From Bacillota bacterium (GTDB lineage: Bacteria; Bacillota; Clostridia; Christensenellales; SZUA-584), in assembly GCA_023397655.1 (NCBI GenBank), contig JAEWTW010000023.1, positions 24,745 through 88,744 of the forward strand: a stretch of 64,000 nt of DNA, written 5' to 3'. The notes beneath the pieces are model-generated. The model had not been told where the DNA came from and searched no databases. It worked only from the letters and a program-made list of their open reading frames with translations. Positions 8,573-19,128 of the stretch are shown here, one piece after another (position 1 is the first letter of the stretch; every line of letters starts with the position of its first letter). The position numbers and the translations under genes are program-made.

Positions 8573-10943
8573 TGATTAACCCCTCAAAACTCCTGTAGCA
8601 GGTGCTGTCGCTCAAATTTCTGCGCGGCCCGCCGCTGCCAATTGCCAGTATTCTATCACTTTTGTCCGTTTCTATCAACTCAAGCTCGGTAAACACACGA
8701 AATGCGAACGCGGCCTTTCCGGCGCTCAACCCCAGATTCTCTGCTAACGCTGACACAGAACGCGGCTTTTTCGCCAAAACCGGCTGCATCCGCCGGTATA
8801 TGCCCAGCAACTCGTCCCGCTCGGCAAAGCACTGCCGCGTATGGCTTTTATAGTCTTCCCGCAGCTTTTGGTCAAAAAAAGCGGGCGGTGCGCTGACGCC
8901 GATATGGATGAGGCGCGTATGCCCCGGCACAACCCCGCAGGCGATGCAGTTCTCCGACGTGAACGACTTGCGGTCCCACAACACCAGCTGACCCTTTTCC
9001 AGCGCCTGCCGCACCGGAGCCATCGTCAGCAGCCGCCGCAGCGCCGGTTCGGTCGCCGCCGCCAGACACAGTCCGAAACGGCTGGCACTCAGTGCCTCGT
9101 CCAGCAGGCGCACAAAGCCTGTCTCCTCCGTCTCCGGCATCCCTTCGTTCATCAGCCGCGTGACCTCGTCCGCCAAACCCGCTGCCAGCCTGAACGCGTT
9201 GTCATCGATATAACTTTTCAGCAGGTCACCGTCATATTGCGGAGAAATCTCCCTCACGATCACCTGCGGACGTCCTGAATAGTTGTCTATACCCGCTTCG
9301 CACAAAAAGTCTGCCCGGCCCGGCATCAGCGCATGCGCATCAGTAAATCCGAAGCTCACAGCGTCCAATGTGCCGCCCTCCTGCCGCAGCATGAATTTCA
9401 GGTGGGACTTGTCGCGCCCCACAAATTTCTGCGCAGTCAGTGCGGCATTTCGAATAACAATCAGCGGCTGCTCGTTATCCGGACCAAAGGGCTCCAGCCT
9501 GCGGAGGTCTTCCACAAAACGACGCGAGACAGACTTCGCGTCCAGCTCCATATCGTAAACCTTCTGCGGAACGAACACGGATTCATCGTAATGCGCTTTG
9601 ATGTATGCGCACACGTCCGTGCGTAGCCCGTCGAGTATCTCCGGCTTTATTGTCAGCCCGGCCGCCTGCGCATGGCCTCCGAATTTTTCATAGCTCTCCG
9701 CAAACGCGCCCAGCACCTCGTACATATTGATGCCCGGGATGCTGCGCGCCGAGCCGATCAGATTGCCGTCCCCGCCAAAAAGCACACAGGGACGATAATA
9801 TTTTTCCGCAATCTTCGCGGCAGCAATGCCGATAACACCGGAATTCCAGCCCTTATCCGCCAGCAGTATCGCCGGGTCGGTCTGGTATCCGCCCTGGCTT
9901 ATCATCTTTTCAGCGCCTTCAAGTATGCTGCACACGTCACCGCGCCGCCTGTCGTTGAGCGCACACAGGCGTGTCACGCTCTCCTTAAGCTCGGCTGATG
10001 GCTTTCTAGCCGTCAATATCTCAATAGCCGCTTCGGCGGTATCCATACGCCCTGCCGCATTAATGCGCGGCCCCAACCCGAAACCGATGCTGAACGACGA
10101 CATATCGGGCAGGCTGATGCCCGCTGCCTGAGCCAGCGCCGCCACCCCGGCCGACGGGTTTTTGCGCATCCTCTGCATACCCATATGTGCGATCACACGG
10201 TTCTCTCCCAGCAGCGGCACGATGTCCGTGATGGTACCGATCGCTATGAGATCGATGTAGCGCATTGCTTCCGACAGCGACGACAGCGCGTGGATTAGCT
10301 TAAAAGCCACTCCGCAACCCGCGAGATATGGATAAGGATATGTGCTGTCGGGCCGCTTGGCGTTGATGATGCAGGGTGTATCAGGCAGCGTATCGCCGCA
10401 TTCGTGATGGTCGGTGACGATCACATCCACGCCCAGGCTCTTCGCCCGTTCCGTTTCGGCGACATTGGTGATGCCGCAATCCACCGTGATGATCAGCTTG
10501 CCTCCCGCCGCCGCGATCTGCTCCACCGCGCTCAGCGACAGGCCGTAGCCTTCCTTGTGCCGGTTGGGCGTCTGTATGTCCACATCGGCGCCTTTACTGC
10601 GCAAATGCAGGTACAGCGCGCTGCCGCCGCACGTACCGTCCGCATCGTAGTCGCAAAACACCGTGATCTTCTCTTTTGCAGCCAGCGCCTTTTTAATTCG
10701 CTCTACCGACGCTGCCATATCGGGCAGCAAAAAGGGGTCGTGCAGCTGCTCGGGGCCGGGATGCAGAAATCGCTTGGCTGCTTCGGGTGTGTCAATGCCG
10801 CGTGAGCACAGCAGAGCCGCGACAGGTGCAATTAAACCCGTCGCTTCCTGCACCAGTCTCACCACATCATGGGCGCATGTGCTCTTTTCACGTTCGACAA
10901 ACCTCTGCAAAACGGCACCCCTTAATCTCTCCGATTCCCACAC
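8565..10943 (-). CDS. recJ: Single-stranded-DNA exonuclease RecJ
   Basis: RecJ is a 5'-3' single-strand exonuclease in recombination and repair. The DHH-family motifs are FCDYDADGTCGG, VTDHHECGD and FGGHAQAAG. At 792 aa it is the long Bacillus-type form, with a C-terminal extension beyond the DHH/DHHA1 core. The first start is GTG at 10943, with no convincing ribosome binding site, so the N-terminus is uncertain. It overlaps rel by eight bases. Confidence 0.94.
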   Translation of the reverse strand: MWESERLRGAVLQRFVEREKSTCAHDVVRLVQEATGLIAPVAALLCSRGIDTPEAAKRFLHPGPEQLHDPFLLPDMAASVERIKKALAAKEKITVFCDYDADGTCGGSALYLHLRSKGADVDIQTPNRHKEGYGLSLSAVEQIAAAGGKLIITVDCGITNVAETERAKSLGVDVIVTDHHECGDTLPDTPCIINAKRPDSTYPYPYLAGCGVAFKLIHALSSLSEAMRYIDLIAIGTITDIVPLLGENRVIAHMGMQRMRKNPSAGVAALAQAAGISLPDMSSFSIGFGLGPRINAAGRMDTAEAAIEILTARKPSAELKESVTRLCALNDRRRGDVCSILEGAEKMISQGGYQTDPAILLADKGWNSGVIGIAAAKIAEKYYRPCVLFGGDGNLIGSARSIPGINMYEVLGAFAESYEKFGGHAQAAGLTIKPEILDGLRTDVCAYIKAHYDESVFVPQKVYDMELDAKSVSRRFVEDLRRLEPFGPDNEQPLIVIRNAALTAQKFVGRDKSHLKFMLRQEGGTLDAVSFGFTDAHALMPGRADFLCEAGIDNYSGRPQVIVREISPQYDGDLLKSYIDDNAFRLAAGLADEVTRLMNEGMPETEETGFVRLLDEALSASRFGLCLAAATEPALRRLLTMAPVRQALEKGQLVLWDRKSFTSENCIACGVVPGHTRLIHIGVSAPPAFFDQKLREDYKSHTRQCFAERDELLGIYRRMQPVLAKKPRSVSALAENLGLSAGKAAFAFRVFTELELIETDKSDRILAIGSGGPRRNLSDSTCYRSFEGLING

Positions 10944-10978
10944 CGAAAGCTTGCGGAAACCAATCGAATAAATACTTG

Positions 10979-11012
10979 AAAAGCCTCTCCTGAGGTATCA
11001 GGAAAGGCTTTT
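10979..11012 (-). terminator. Terminator after secF
   Basis: A 15-base inverted repeat with one mismatch and a GGTA loop (left arm 10979-10993, right arm 10998-11012) begins with AAAA and ends with TTTT. It can therefore end transcription of secDF on the minus strand. It separates secDF from recJ-rel. Confidence 0.8.
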
Positions 11013-11038
11013 AATCAACACAGATCGATGCCTCTTGT

Positions 11039-11974
11039 TTAAGCTTTGGCCTTCTGAGGCTTTTTCTGCCCCGGATTTTGCTTTTGCCGGCGGCGTCTCC
11101 ATTCCACAAGGGCCACCCAGACCGGGCTTGCGATGTAGATCGACGAGTAAGTGCCCGATATCAGGCCAACGATAATTGGCAGCGCAAACTCCTTGATGGA
11201 GGCTACGCCGAATATATACACAGCCAGTATCGTGATCAGCGTCGTCAGCGAGGTATTGATAGTACGGGGCAGCGTCTCGCGTATGCTGTGATCGGCAACT
11301 TCCAGACGCGACATCGACTTGCCGGAGAGCTTCTTGTTGTTCTCACGGATGCGGTCAAACACCACGATGGTGTCGTTGATCGAGTAACCGACGATTGTTA
11401 AACATGCCGCGATGTACGAGCTGTTGACGGGAATGCGCGCAATGCACATCACCGCTGTCATAATCAATACGTCGTGGATGAGCGCCACCACCGCCGCGAT
11501 ACCCGAGAAAAGCTCAAACCGAATCCAAATGTAAATCAGCATCAGCACGGATGCGATGATGACGGAAAGGAACGCATTGGCGATAATCTCGCCCGTCGTT
11601 GCGCCGCCGACCAGTTCAATCTCACCGCCGGTTGCGTTCGGATAAGTTTTCGCCAAAGTGTCCACAAGATTCTCGCGGAACGTCGCGTCGTCCACCGAAT
11701 CCGGCAGCTCCTGTATGCGGATAACTGCCTGAGTCTGTTCGGAGCGGACGATCTGCGCCGTGGACGGATCTATGCCATTTGCGCTCAGCGCATCGTTCAC
11801 AACCTGGAGGTCAAAGTCCTCACCCATTTCAACGGTGAGTATGCTGCCGCCCGTGAAGTCGATGCCAAGGTTCAGTCCCCCGAATATAAGACCGAATATG
11901 ATACCGGCCAGTATGACCGCACAGGACACTATGATCATGTACTTTGTTTTGTTCAGAAACAGCATATTACTCAC
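11039..11974 (-). CDS. secF: Protein translocase subunit SecF
   Basis: SecF works with SecD to drive late steps of Sec export using proton flow. The 311-aa protein has one N-terminal membrane segment, a periplasmic region, and the five-helix RND-like block with the motif GYSINDTIVVFDRIRE. A perfect AGGAGGTGAG ribosome site lies in the end of secD, whose reading frame it overlaps by eight bases. A strong terminator follows. Confidence 0.95.
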   Translation of the reverse strand: MSNMLFLNKTKYMIIVSCAVILAGIIFGLIFGGLNLGIDFTGGSILTVEMGEDFDLQVVNDALSANGIDPSTAQIVRSEQTQAVIRIQELPDSVDDATFRENLVDTLAKTYPNATGGEIELVGGATTGEIIANAFLSVIIASVLMLIYIWIRFELFSGIAAVVALIHDVLIMTAVMCIARIPVNSSYIAACLTIVGYSINDTIVVFDRIRENNKKLSGKSMSRLEVADHSIRETLPRTINTSLTTLITILAVYIFGVASIKEFALPIIVGLISGTYSSIYIASPVWVALVEWRRRRQKQNPGQKKPQKAKA

Positions 11975-13268
11975 CTCCTTTCACGGCGCTGGGCGCCGGA
12001 AGCTTTTTATTCGTGTACAGCTTAAGATTCTTGATGTTGAACGCAATGGCCAGCTTCATTAAAGCACGCGTTACGACCAGTGCTGTAAACATCGAGACAA
12101 GTATGCTGATGATCAGCGTATAGCCGAAGCCTTTCACCGTGCCGACGCCGAATATAGCGATAACGAAAGCCGCAATGATGGTCGTGATGTTGGAGTCAAT
12201 AATGGTGCTCATCGCCTTATGGAAACCGGCGTTAAGCGATGCGCGCAGCGTCTTCCCGGTGGAGAGCTCTTCCTTGAATCGCTCGAAAATGATGACATTG
12301 GCGTCCACCGCCATGCCGACGCCGAGTATGATACCTGCAATGCCGGGCAGCGTCAGCTGTATAGCCGGTATAGCTGCCAGCAGGAACAGTATAATGAACA
12401 TATAGACGCTGAGCGCCAGCACGGCCATGAAACCAGGCAGCCGGTAGTAAATCAGCATGAACAGGAACAGTATGCAGATGCCGATCATGCCGGCAAACAA
12501 ACTGGACGAAAGCGCGTCCTGACCCAGCGTAGCGCTGATGGTGCGCAGTTCAATCTCTTCCAGATTCAGCGGCAGTGCGCCTGAGGAGATACCCACCGCG
12601 AGGTTCTCCGCCTCTTCCCTCGTGAAGCCGGAGCTGCCTCCCGAGATCTGCGCTTTTCCGCCATATATCGCACCGTTATTCACACCGGCGCTGGATAACA
12701 ATTGATCATCCACATAAATGTTGATGTTGGTGCGGGCAGCATAGGCCTGCGCGGTCATGTCACCGAATAATTGTCCGCCTTCGGTGTTGAACTCGAGACT
12801 GACCACGATCTCGCTCGTTGACTGATCGACCACAGCCTGTGCGGTTTTGACCATGTCGCCGGTGATCCACACCTTGCCGTCGGCGTCCTTGAACTCCAGC
12901 TTGGACGGCTTGCCGATAGCCGCAAACACGGCGTTCTGATCCTCTTCTTTATTAGGTATCTCGATACGGATGCGGTCGCTGCCCTGCGCCACCACGGTGG
13001 CTTCAGTGTAGCCCTTGGCGTCCAGACGGTTACGGAGAACACCCATCGTCGTCTGAAATTTGGCTTCGAAAAGTTGGTCATCCAGGTCTGCTTTATCTGC
13101 CTGATAAACCACATATCCGCCGCCAGTCAGGTCGAGACCGAGGTTCACCTGCTGATACAGCGGATCGACTCTGTAGACGCCGATCTCAAAACCGGTCATG
13201 CCAAAGGTCACTGCAGCGCCGAAGACCACAAGTATGATCACCAGCCAGATGATGCTGCGTTTTCTCAT
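11967..13268 (-). CDS. secD: Protein translocase subunit SecD
   Basis: This is the SecF partner, 433 aa. It has an N-terminal membrane segment, the GLDLTGGGYVVYQ motif, a shortened periplasmic domain and six membrane helices including GMAVDANVIIFERFKEE. It is separate from SecF, unlike the fused Bacillus SecDF. AGGAGG precedes the ATG and a clear promoter lies at 13395-13423. In many Clostridia the SCIFF genes sit beside secD; here they are about 26 kb away. Confidence 0.95.
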   Translation of the reverse strand: MRKRSIIWLVIILVVFGAAVTFGMTGFEIGVYRVDPLYQQVNLGLDLTGGGYVVYQADKADLDDQLFEAKFQTTMGVLRNRLDAKGYTEATVVAQGSDRIRIEIPNKEEDQNAVFAAIGKPSKLEFKDADGKVWITGDMVKTAQAVVDQSTSEIVVSLEFNTEGGQLFGDMTAQAYAARTNINIYVDDQLLSSAGVNNGAIYGGKAQISGGSSGFTREEAENLAVGISSGALPLNLEEIELRTISATLGQDALSSSLFAGMIGICILFLFMLIYYRLPGFMAVLALSVYMFIILFLLAAIPAIQLTLPGIAGIILGVGMAVDANVIIFERFKEELSTGKTLRASLNAGFHKAMSTIIDSNITTIIAAFVIAIFGVGTVKGFGYTLIISILVSMFTALVVTRALMKLAIAFNIKNLKLYTNKKLPAPSAVKGGE

Positions 13269-13394
13269 ATCTTTACCGTTTCCTCCTTAGTGGAAAGTTG
13301 CATTAAAAAGCTCTTTCCCAAAACGTCAGCCCCACCAACCAGCAATATCACCCGCGGGCTACATAAAAAAGGCGTTTCCGGAAAAACTCATTTC

Positions 13395-13423
13395 ATTATA
13401 TACGCGGTATATGCAATAGTCAA
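13395..13423 (-). promoter_or_regulatory. Promoter of secD-secF
   Basis: TTGACT (13423-13418) and TATAAT (13400-13395) are spaced by 17 bases on the minus strand. The leader to the secD ATG is about 120 bases, and I see no recognisable riboswitch in it. Confidence 0.75.
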
Positions 13424-13521
13424 CAGCGCCCGGACAAGCCTTTTGCCATTTTGGACGTGCCTGCAAAAAAATTCTTGCGTATACATGATTCTGTTAGAAA
13501 CATCGCCTAATTCAAGCATAC

Positions 13522-13550
13522 AAAAAGGGGGGGAGACATGGCTCCGCCCC
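13522..13550 (-). terminator. Terminator after the malic enzyme gene
   Basis: On the minus strand GGGGCGGAG pairs with CTCCCCCCC with one mismatch across a six-base loop, and TTTTT follows. It lies 14 bases after the stop of the malic enzyme gene. Confidence 0.85.
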
Positions 13551-13564
13551 GATTTCTGCTTTGC

Positions 13565-14737
13565 CTATATTCGAGCCACACCGGATTCGCGTGCTGCCTT
13601 GGCTACGGCTTTCGCCACTGCCGGGCCGACGCGCGGGTCAAACGGTACCGGAATGATATAGTCCGCCGTCAGTTCCGCGTCTGAAATCAATCCGGCAATC
13701 GCGTATGCCGCGGCGATCTTCATCTCATCGTTGATATCGCTGGCGCGTACGTCCAGCGCCCCGCGGAATATGCCGGGGAACGCCAGCACGTTGTTGATCT
13801 GGTTCACAAAGTCGCTGCGGCCTGTGCCCACCACCGCCGCACCCGCTTCCTTCGCGAGCTCAGGCATGATCTCCGGTGTCGGGTTGCTCATCGCAAAGAT
13901 GAGCGGATTCGGGTTCATGCTGCGCACCATCTCCTGCGACACGATACCCGGCGCGGACACGCCGATAAAGATGTCGGCATCCTTGATCACATCTTCGAGG
14001 GAACCCTTCTTCATCTCGCGGTTGGATATTCTGGCCATCTCCTGTTTGAAAGGATTCAAGCCTTCGCGGCCTTCCCAGACAGCGCCCTTGGTGTCGCACA
14101 AAATCACGTTGCGCAGACCCATGCTCATCAGCAGCTTGGTGACGGCCACACCGGCCGCGCCTGCGCCGGACACCACGCATTCCTGCTCCTCGATGTTGCG
14201 CCCCGTCAGTTTCATCGCGTTGATCATGGCCGCGGCGGTCACCACCGCAGTCCCGTGCTGATCGTCGTGGAATATCGGAATGTCGCAGCATTCTTTTAAC
14301 TTCTGCTCAATTTCAAAGCAGCGTGGTGCGGAGATATCCTCCAGATTCACACCGCCAAAGCTGCCCGCCAGCAGCCGCACCGTGTTCACAATGTCGTCCA
14401 CGCTCTTGCTGCGCACACAAAGCGGAAACGCGTCCACGTCGCCAAACGTCTTGAACAGCACGCACTTGCCCTCCATCACCGGCATCCCCGCTTCGGGGCC
14501 GATGTCACCAAGACCCAGCACTGCCGTACCGTCCGTCACCACCGCAACGAGGTTCCACCGGCGCGTATAGGCATAAGACAGATCAACATCTTTGGATATC
14601 TCGAGGCACGGCTCTGCCACACCCGGCGTATACGCCACCGAGAGGTCGTACCGGTCCTTAACAGGCACGGTGCTGATTACTTCTATTTTGCCTTTCCATT
14701 GTTCATGTAGCCGCAATGACTCTTCCTGAATGCTCAT
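13565..14737 (-). CDS. Malic enzyme (NAD(P)-dependent oxaloacetate-decarboxylating)
   Basis: The enzyme converts malate to pyruvate and CO2 with reduction of NAD(P). The 390-aa short bacterial form shows YTPGVAEPCLEI, the metal-binding stretch FHDDQHGTAVV and a Rossmann motif VSGAGAAGVAV. It lacks the phosphotransacetylase-like C-terminal domain of long MaeB. It has its own promoter (14802-14830) and terminator, so it is probably monocistronic despite following polC. The cofactor preference cannot be read from the sequence. Confidence 0.94.
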   Translation of the reverse strand: MSIQEESLRLHEQWKGKIEVISTVPVKDRYDLSVAYTPGVAEPCLEISKDVDLSYAYTRRWNLVAVVTDGTAVLGLGDIGPEAGMPVMEGKCVLFKTFGDVDAFPLCVRSKSVDDIVNTVRLLAGSFGGVNLEDISAPRCFEIEQKLKECCDIPIFHDDQHGTAVVTAAAMINAMKLTGRNIEEQECVVSGAGAAGVAVTKLLMSMGLRNVILCDTKGAVWEGREGLNPFKQEMARISNREMKKGSLEDVIKDADIFIGVSAPGIVSQEMVRSMNPNPLIFAMSNPTPEIMPELAKEAGAAVVGTGRSDFVNQINNVLAFPGIFRGALDVRASDINDEMKIAAAYAIAGLISDAELTADYIIPVPFDPRVGPAVAKAVAKAARESGVARI

Positions 14738-14801
14738 CTGTTGTATCCTTTCACGTTATGCATACGCCGAGAGCGCAGCACCCAAACTCAATTTAGACTC
14801 T

Positions 14802-14830
14802 ATTATACCAAGCCTTCCATACTTGCGAAA
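14802..14830 (-). promoter_or_regulatory. Promoter of the malic enzyme gene
   Basis: TTTCGC (14830-14825) and a perfect TATAAT (14807-14802) are 17 bases apart on the minus strand. The -35 box is weak. Confidence 0.55.
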
Positions 14831-14853
14831 GGCAGAACATGCACCTAATTATT

Positions 14854-17800
14854 TCAGTCGAACAGGCTGAGCTGATTGCTCTGCTGTAGCCCTGTCAGGC
14901 AGCCGTTCTCCTCCAGCTTGGTGATAACAGCGCTGGATATGCCGGACCGCTTCTTCAAATCTTCAATGGACAGGAACTCGCCCTGCTCCCGTGCGCGCAC
15001 GATGCCCTTCGCCGCCGCCTCACCGGTGCCTCCGAGCGCGGTGAATGGCATCCTTATGCCCTCCGGCTCGATGGTGCAGTCCGTCGCGTCCGACTTATAC
15101 AGGTCACACGGCAGAAAATCGATGCCGCGCTCGAACATCTCCAGCGCCACCTCGAGTATCGTCAGCTGCGCCTGATCCAGCGCGGAGGCCGCCTTGCCCT
15201 GCGCCTCAATGTGCGCGATGCGCTGCCGGACCGATTCGCCCGAATGCAGATACTTGGCGTCCAGATTGTCCGCGCGAACAGAAAAGTACGTTGCATAGAA
15301 CGCGCGCGGCTGGTGCACCTTGAAGTACGCGATGCGCAGCGACATCATGACATAAGCCACAGCGTGCGCCCGCGGGAACATGTACTTGATCTTCTTACAT
15401 GAGTCGATGAACCACTCGGGCACGGGCAGAGCGCGCATGTGCTCCTCCCAGTCGGGCTTTAGTCCCTTGCCCTTGCGGACGGACTCCATGATATAGAACG
15501 CCTCAGTCGCGTCCATGCCGCGCGCCACGAGATAGTTCATGATGTCGTCGCGCGTGCAGATCACCTGCCGCAGATTGGCTGTACCGGAAGCCACCAGTTC
15601 CTGTGCGTTGTTCAGCCACACGTCGGTGCCGTGTGACAGGCCCGCGATGCGCACCAGCTCGCCGATGGTGGTGGGCTGTGTATCCACCAGCATCTGTCGT
15701 ACGAACTTGGTGCCGAATTCGGGGATACCGAGGCTGCCTACCTGACAGCCAAGGATCTGCTCCGGTTCCAGCCCCAGCGCCTTGGTGGTTCGGAATATCG
15801 ACAGCGTATCCGCGTCGTTGATCGGTACTTCTTTGGGTGCGATGCCCGTCAGGTCCTGCAGCATGCGCAGCGCAGTCGGATCGTCGTGGCCCAGTATATC
15901 CAGCTTCACCAGCCTGTCGTGCAGCGAGTTGAAGTTGTAGTGCGTGGTCACGCTGCCCGAATTCGGGTCGTTCGCGGGATACTGCACCGGCGTGAACTCG
16001 TGTATGTCACGCCCCGCCGGCAGTATGACAAGGCCGCCCGGGTGCTGACCCGTCGTGCGCTTGGTGCCCGACACGCCCTTGGTCAGCCGGTCGATCTCGG
16101 CGCGGCTCGCGACGATGTTCCGCTCCTGCAGATAGTTCTTCACGAAGCCGTACGCCGTCTGCTCCTTAACGCTGCTGATGGTGCCGGCGCGGAACACGCG
16201 GTCCTCGCCGAAATACTGCAATATGAATTTGTGTGCCTCCGGCTGGTACACGCCCGAGAAGTTGAGGTCGATATCCGGCACCTTGTCCGCGTTGATGCCA
16301 AGGAACGTTGCGAACGGAATGCCGTAACCGTCCCGCTTGCATTCTGTGCCGCACTGCGGGCAGTCTCTGGGCGGCAGGTCGGGTCCGCACGCGTATACCT
16401 CCGCGTCGATGTCAAAATCATACCAGTGGCAGCTCGGGCAGTAATAGTGCGGCTGCAGGCCATTCACCTCAGTGACGCCAGCCATCGTGGCCGCCAGAGA
16501 CGAGCCGACGGATCCACGCGAGCCGACGAGGTACCCGTCCTGCAGCGAATGGTTCACCAGTTCATAGGCGATATAGTACAGCACGGAATAACCGTGCCGG
16601 ATGATGTTGTCCAGCTCATAGGCGAGACGGTCTTCCACGATCTTGGGCAGAGGTTCGCCGTACTGGGCGCGCGCGTTGTCCCAGCACATCTTCTCCAGCT
16701 TTTCCGCCGCATTCTCAATAACCGGCATTGCGGTGTCGTCGGGCAAGAGCTGTATCTTCTCCACCTGCGCCGCAATGGAGCGCGGCACGTCAATGACCAC
16801 CTCGCGCGCTTTCTCCTTGCCGAGGTAGGCGAATTCTGCCAGCATCTCTGCCGTGGTGCGGAAGTAAAGCGGCGCCTGATTGTCCGCGTCGGAAAACTTC
16901 TGACCGTGCATCAGTATCCGCCGGAAGTACTCGTCCTGCGGCTCAATGAAATGCGCGTCACAGGTCGCCGCCACCGGCAACTCCAGCTCCTCACCCAACT
17001 GCACGATCTTGCGCGTGATGTCGCGCACGCCCTCCATCGTCTTAAAGCGGCCCTCGCGCACCAGAAACGCGTTGTTGCCGTCCGGTTGTATCTCCAGATA
17101 GTCGTAAAATCTGGCAATGTGCTTTAGCTCACCGTCCGACGCGAAGCGCAGCATCGCCTGTATCAGCTCGCCCTGCTCGCACGCGCTGCCCACGATCAGC
17201 CCTTCCCGGTGCTGAATCAGCAGCGATTTGGGTACGCGAGGCTTGCGGTAGAAGTGGTTGAGATGCGATTCGGATACCAGCTTGTACAGGTTGAACAGTC
17301 CCGCCGCATTGCGGCACAGCAGTATGATGTGGTTAGTCTCGATTTTTTTCTCATCCGTCAGCCCGTGCTCTTTGGGCTTGCCCGCTTCCTCAAAGCACAT
17401 CGCCATGATCTTGGCGGTGGCCGTCGCGTCGTCCAGCGCGCGGTGGTGCCGCAGCTCAATGCCGAAGTCCTTCGCCAGCTTGCCGAGACTATACGACTTC
17501 TGGCTGGGGTAAGTACGCTTGATCAGCCACAGCGTATCCAAACAGATGTCGTCAAAAGTGATACCGTTGTCCGAGCCATATTTCTGGATGAAGCTCATGT
17601 CAAAAGGCGCATTGTGCGCGGCCAGCGGTGTATTACCGATGAATTTCTTAAACATCGCCAGCGCCTCACCCGCATACGGCGCGTTCTTCACCATGTCGTC
17701 GGTGATGCCGGTGAGGTCGGTGATCTGCGGGCTGATGGGCTGTTCGGGATTGACGAACGTGCTGAATGTATCCACAATCTCGCCAAGCCGCAGGCGCACC

Positions 17801-19119
17801 GCGCCGATTTCGGTGATGCCGCAGGAGTTGGGATTAAGGCCTGTCGTCTCCAAGTCGAACACCACGTACTCGTCGGCGAACGTCTCCTCGTAATGGTCAT
17901 TCGTATCATTGATCAGATACGCTTCCATGCCGTATATGACCTTGATTTTGTGCTTCTTGGATGCGTCGAACGCGCGCGGGAACGCCTGCACCACGCCGTG
18001 GTCGGTAATGGCCACCGCCTCGTGGCCGAACTCCGCGGCGCGCTTCACAACATCCGCCTCGTCCGCCATGCCGTCGAGTGCACTCATATTGGTGTGCATG
18101 TGCAGCTCAACGCGCTTTATTTCAGCATCGTCCATGCGGCGTACCGCTTCCGTCTCTTCAATGCTGGTGACGCTGACGCACACTTCTCTTGCATAGGTGT
18201 CGTAAGACGCCTTGCCGGACACGCGCACAGCGGGCGCTTTCTTGAGCCGCGCTTTTATATCCCCCGCTTTGTCCTGCGCAACAAACGCCTTGCATGTGAC
18301 GGTGGAGGTTAAATCCGTAACGCCGAACGACACGATGGACTTCTTGCCCCCGCGCATCTCTTTCTTAATATCAAATGAATCCACGCCTGTCACCTGTCCG
18401 GCGACGACGCAAGCGCCCGTCATGTCGTCGATGTTCTTGATAGGCATCGGCTCGCCCGTCACCGGCTTGCCATGTATCACCGAGGAAGGCTGCTCCTTAT
18501 CAGCGGCCTTCTCCGCCTTCTTCACTGCCTCCTTGGGTTTGGATTCCCATGGCGGCGTATCCTCCGTTTTCTTAGTCTCAGGCTTGGGTGCGGCTTTCGG
18601 GACAGCAGCTTTCACGGTTTCCGGCACGACAGTCACCACCGGCGCATCCGCGGCGTCACACTTGCCCACGGCCACTGTCATCTCCCGCCCGAAGCAGCGC
18701 TGCATGTAGTCCGCGAGATATTCCTTCATGCCCAGCGTGGCGAACAGCTCCCGCCCAAACTCCTCGGGAAAATCCACCTGCAATTTGTCGCCCTTTACGG
18801 TGATAACGGCGCGGTTAATGAAGGGTGCTAGCGCAGGCTTCATCACACCGCACAGTGCGCGCACGTTGGCGCATAGCGTCTCACAGTCTTCGCCGGACAC
18901 ATCGCAATAGCGCATGATCACCTTTGCGTCATCGCCCACGGCCTGACCCACGTATTTTTCGATGGAAAGATAGGTTTCAGGGGGAAGCATCCGGCTGTGA
19001 AAGTGTACGCGCACCTCGCCTCGTTTCACGAGATGCTGTACCTTATCGATGCTTAGCTCATAGCGATCATCAATGCCCACGCTGCTTTTCAGCGCGGCCA
19101 GAAAATCCCTCTTCTTCAA
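14854..19119 (-). CDS. polC: DNA polymerase III subunit alpha, PolC type
   Basis: This is the replicative polymerase of low-GC Gram-positive bacteria. Along its 1421 aa I see an N-terminal region, a Lys/Pro/Ala-rich linker, an OB fold, a PHP domain beginning VELHMHTNMSALDG, an inserted proofreading exonuclease starting YVVFDLETTGLNP, and the polymerase core with GSRGSVGSSLAA. A zinc module CPSC...CPQCGTEC and the catalytic PDIDLNFSG follow. The start is TTG at 19119 with AGGGGG five bases before it, ten bases after the ispG stop. It ends the long rpsB-to-polC gene run. Confidence 0.97.
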   Translation of the reverse strand: MKKRDFLAALKSSVGIDDRYELSIDKVQHLVKRGEVRVHFHSRMLPPETYLSIEKYVGQAVGDDAKVIMRYCDVSGEDCETLCANVRALCGVMKPALAPFINRAVITVKGDKLQVDFPEEFGRELFATLGMKEYLADYMQRCFGREMTVAVGKCDAADAPVVTVVPETVKAAVPKAAPKPETKKTEDTPPWESKPKEAVKKAEKAADKEQPSSVIHGKPVTGEPMPIKNIDDMTGACVVAGQVTGVDSFDIKKEMRGGKKSIVSFGVTDLTSTVTCKAFVAQDKAGDIKARLKKAPAVRVSGKASYDTYAREVCVSVTSIEETEAVRRMDDAEIKRVELHMHTNMSALDGMADEADVVKRAAEFGHEAVAITDHGVVQAFPRAFDASKKHKIKVIYGMEAYLINDTNDHYEETFADEYVVFDLETTGLNPNSCGITEIGAVRLRLGEIVDTFSTFVNPEQPISPQITDLTGITDDMVKNAPYAGEALAMFKKFIGNTPLAAHNAPFDMSFIQKYGSDNGITFDDICLDTLWLIKRTYPSQKSYSLGKLAKDFGIELRHHRALDDATATAKIMAMCFEEAGKPKEHGLTDEKKIETNHIILLCRNAAGLFNLYKLVSESHLNHFYRKPRVPKSLLIQHREGLIVGSACEQGELIQAMLRFASDGELKHIARFYDYLEIQPDGNNAFLVREGRFKTMEGVRDITRKIVQLGEELELPVAATCDAHFIEPQDEYFRRILMHGQKFSDADNQAPLYFRTTAEMLAEFAYLGKEKAREVVIDVPRSIAAQVEKIQLLPDDTAMPVIENAAEKLEKMCWDNARAQYGEPLPKIVEDRLAYELDNIIRHGYSVLYYIAYELVNHSLQDGYLVGSRGSVGSSLAATMAGVTEVNGLQPHYYCPSCHWYDFDIDAEVYACGPDLPPRDCPQCGTECKRDGYGIPFATFLGINADKVPDIDLNFSGVYQPEAHKFILQYFGEDRVFRAGTISSVKEQTAYGFVKNYLQERNIVASRAEIDRLTKGVSGTKRTTGQHPGGLVILPAGRDIHEFTPVQYPANDPNSGSVTTHYNFNSLHDRLVKLDILGHDDPTALRMLQDLTGIAPKEVPINDADTLSIFRTTKALGLEPEQILGCQVGSLGIPEFGTKFVRQMLVDTQPTTIGELVRIAGLSHGTDVWLNNAQELVASGTANLRQVICTRDDIMNYLVARGMDATEAFYIMESVRKGKGLKPDWEEHMRALPVPEWFIDSCKKIKYMFPRAHAVAYVMMSLRIAYFKVHQPRAFYATYFSVRADNLDAKYLHSGESVRQRIAHIEAQGKAASALDQAQLTILEVALEMFERGIDFLPCDLYKSDATDCTIEPEGIRMPFTALGGTGEAAAKGIVRAREQGEFLSIEDLKKRSGISSAVITKLEENGCLTGLQQSNQLSLFD

Positions 19120-19128
19120 CGCGGCCCC

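Noticed and set aside
15886..17127. A 413-codon open frame on the plus strand
   Set aside because: It is antisense to polC, which has all its motifs; the frame has no domain and no ribosome site.
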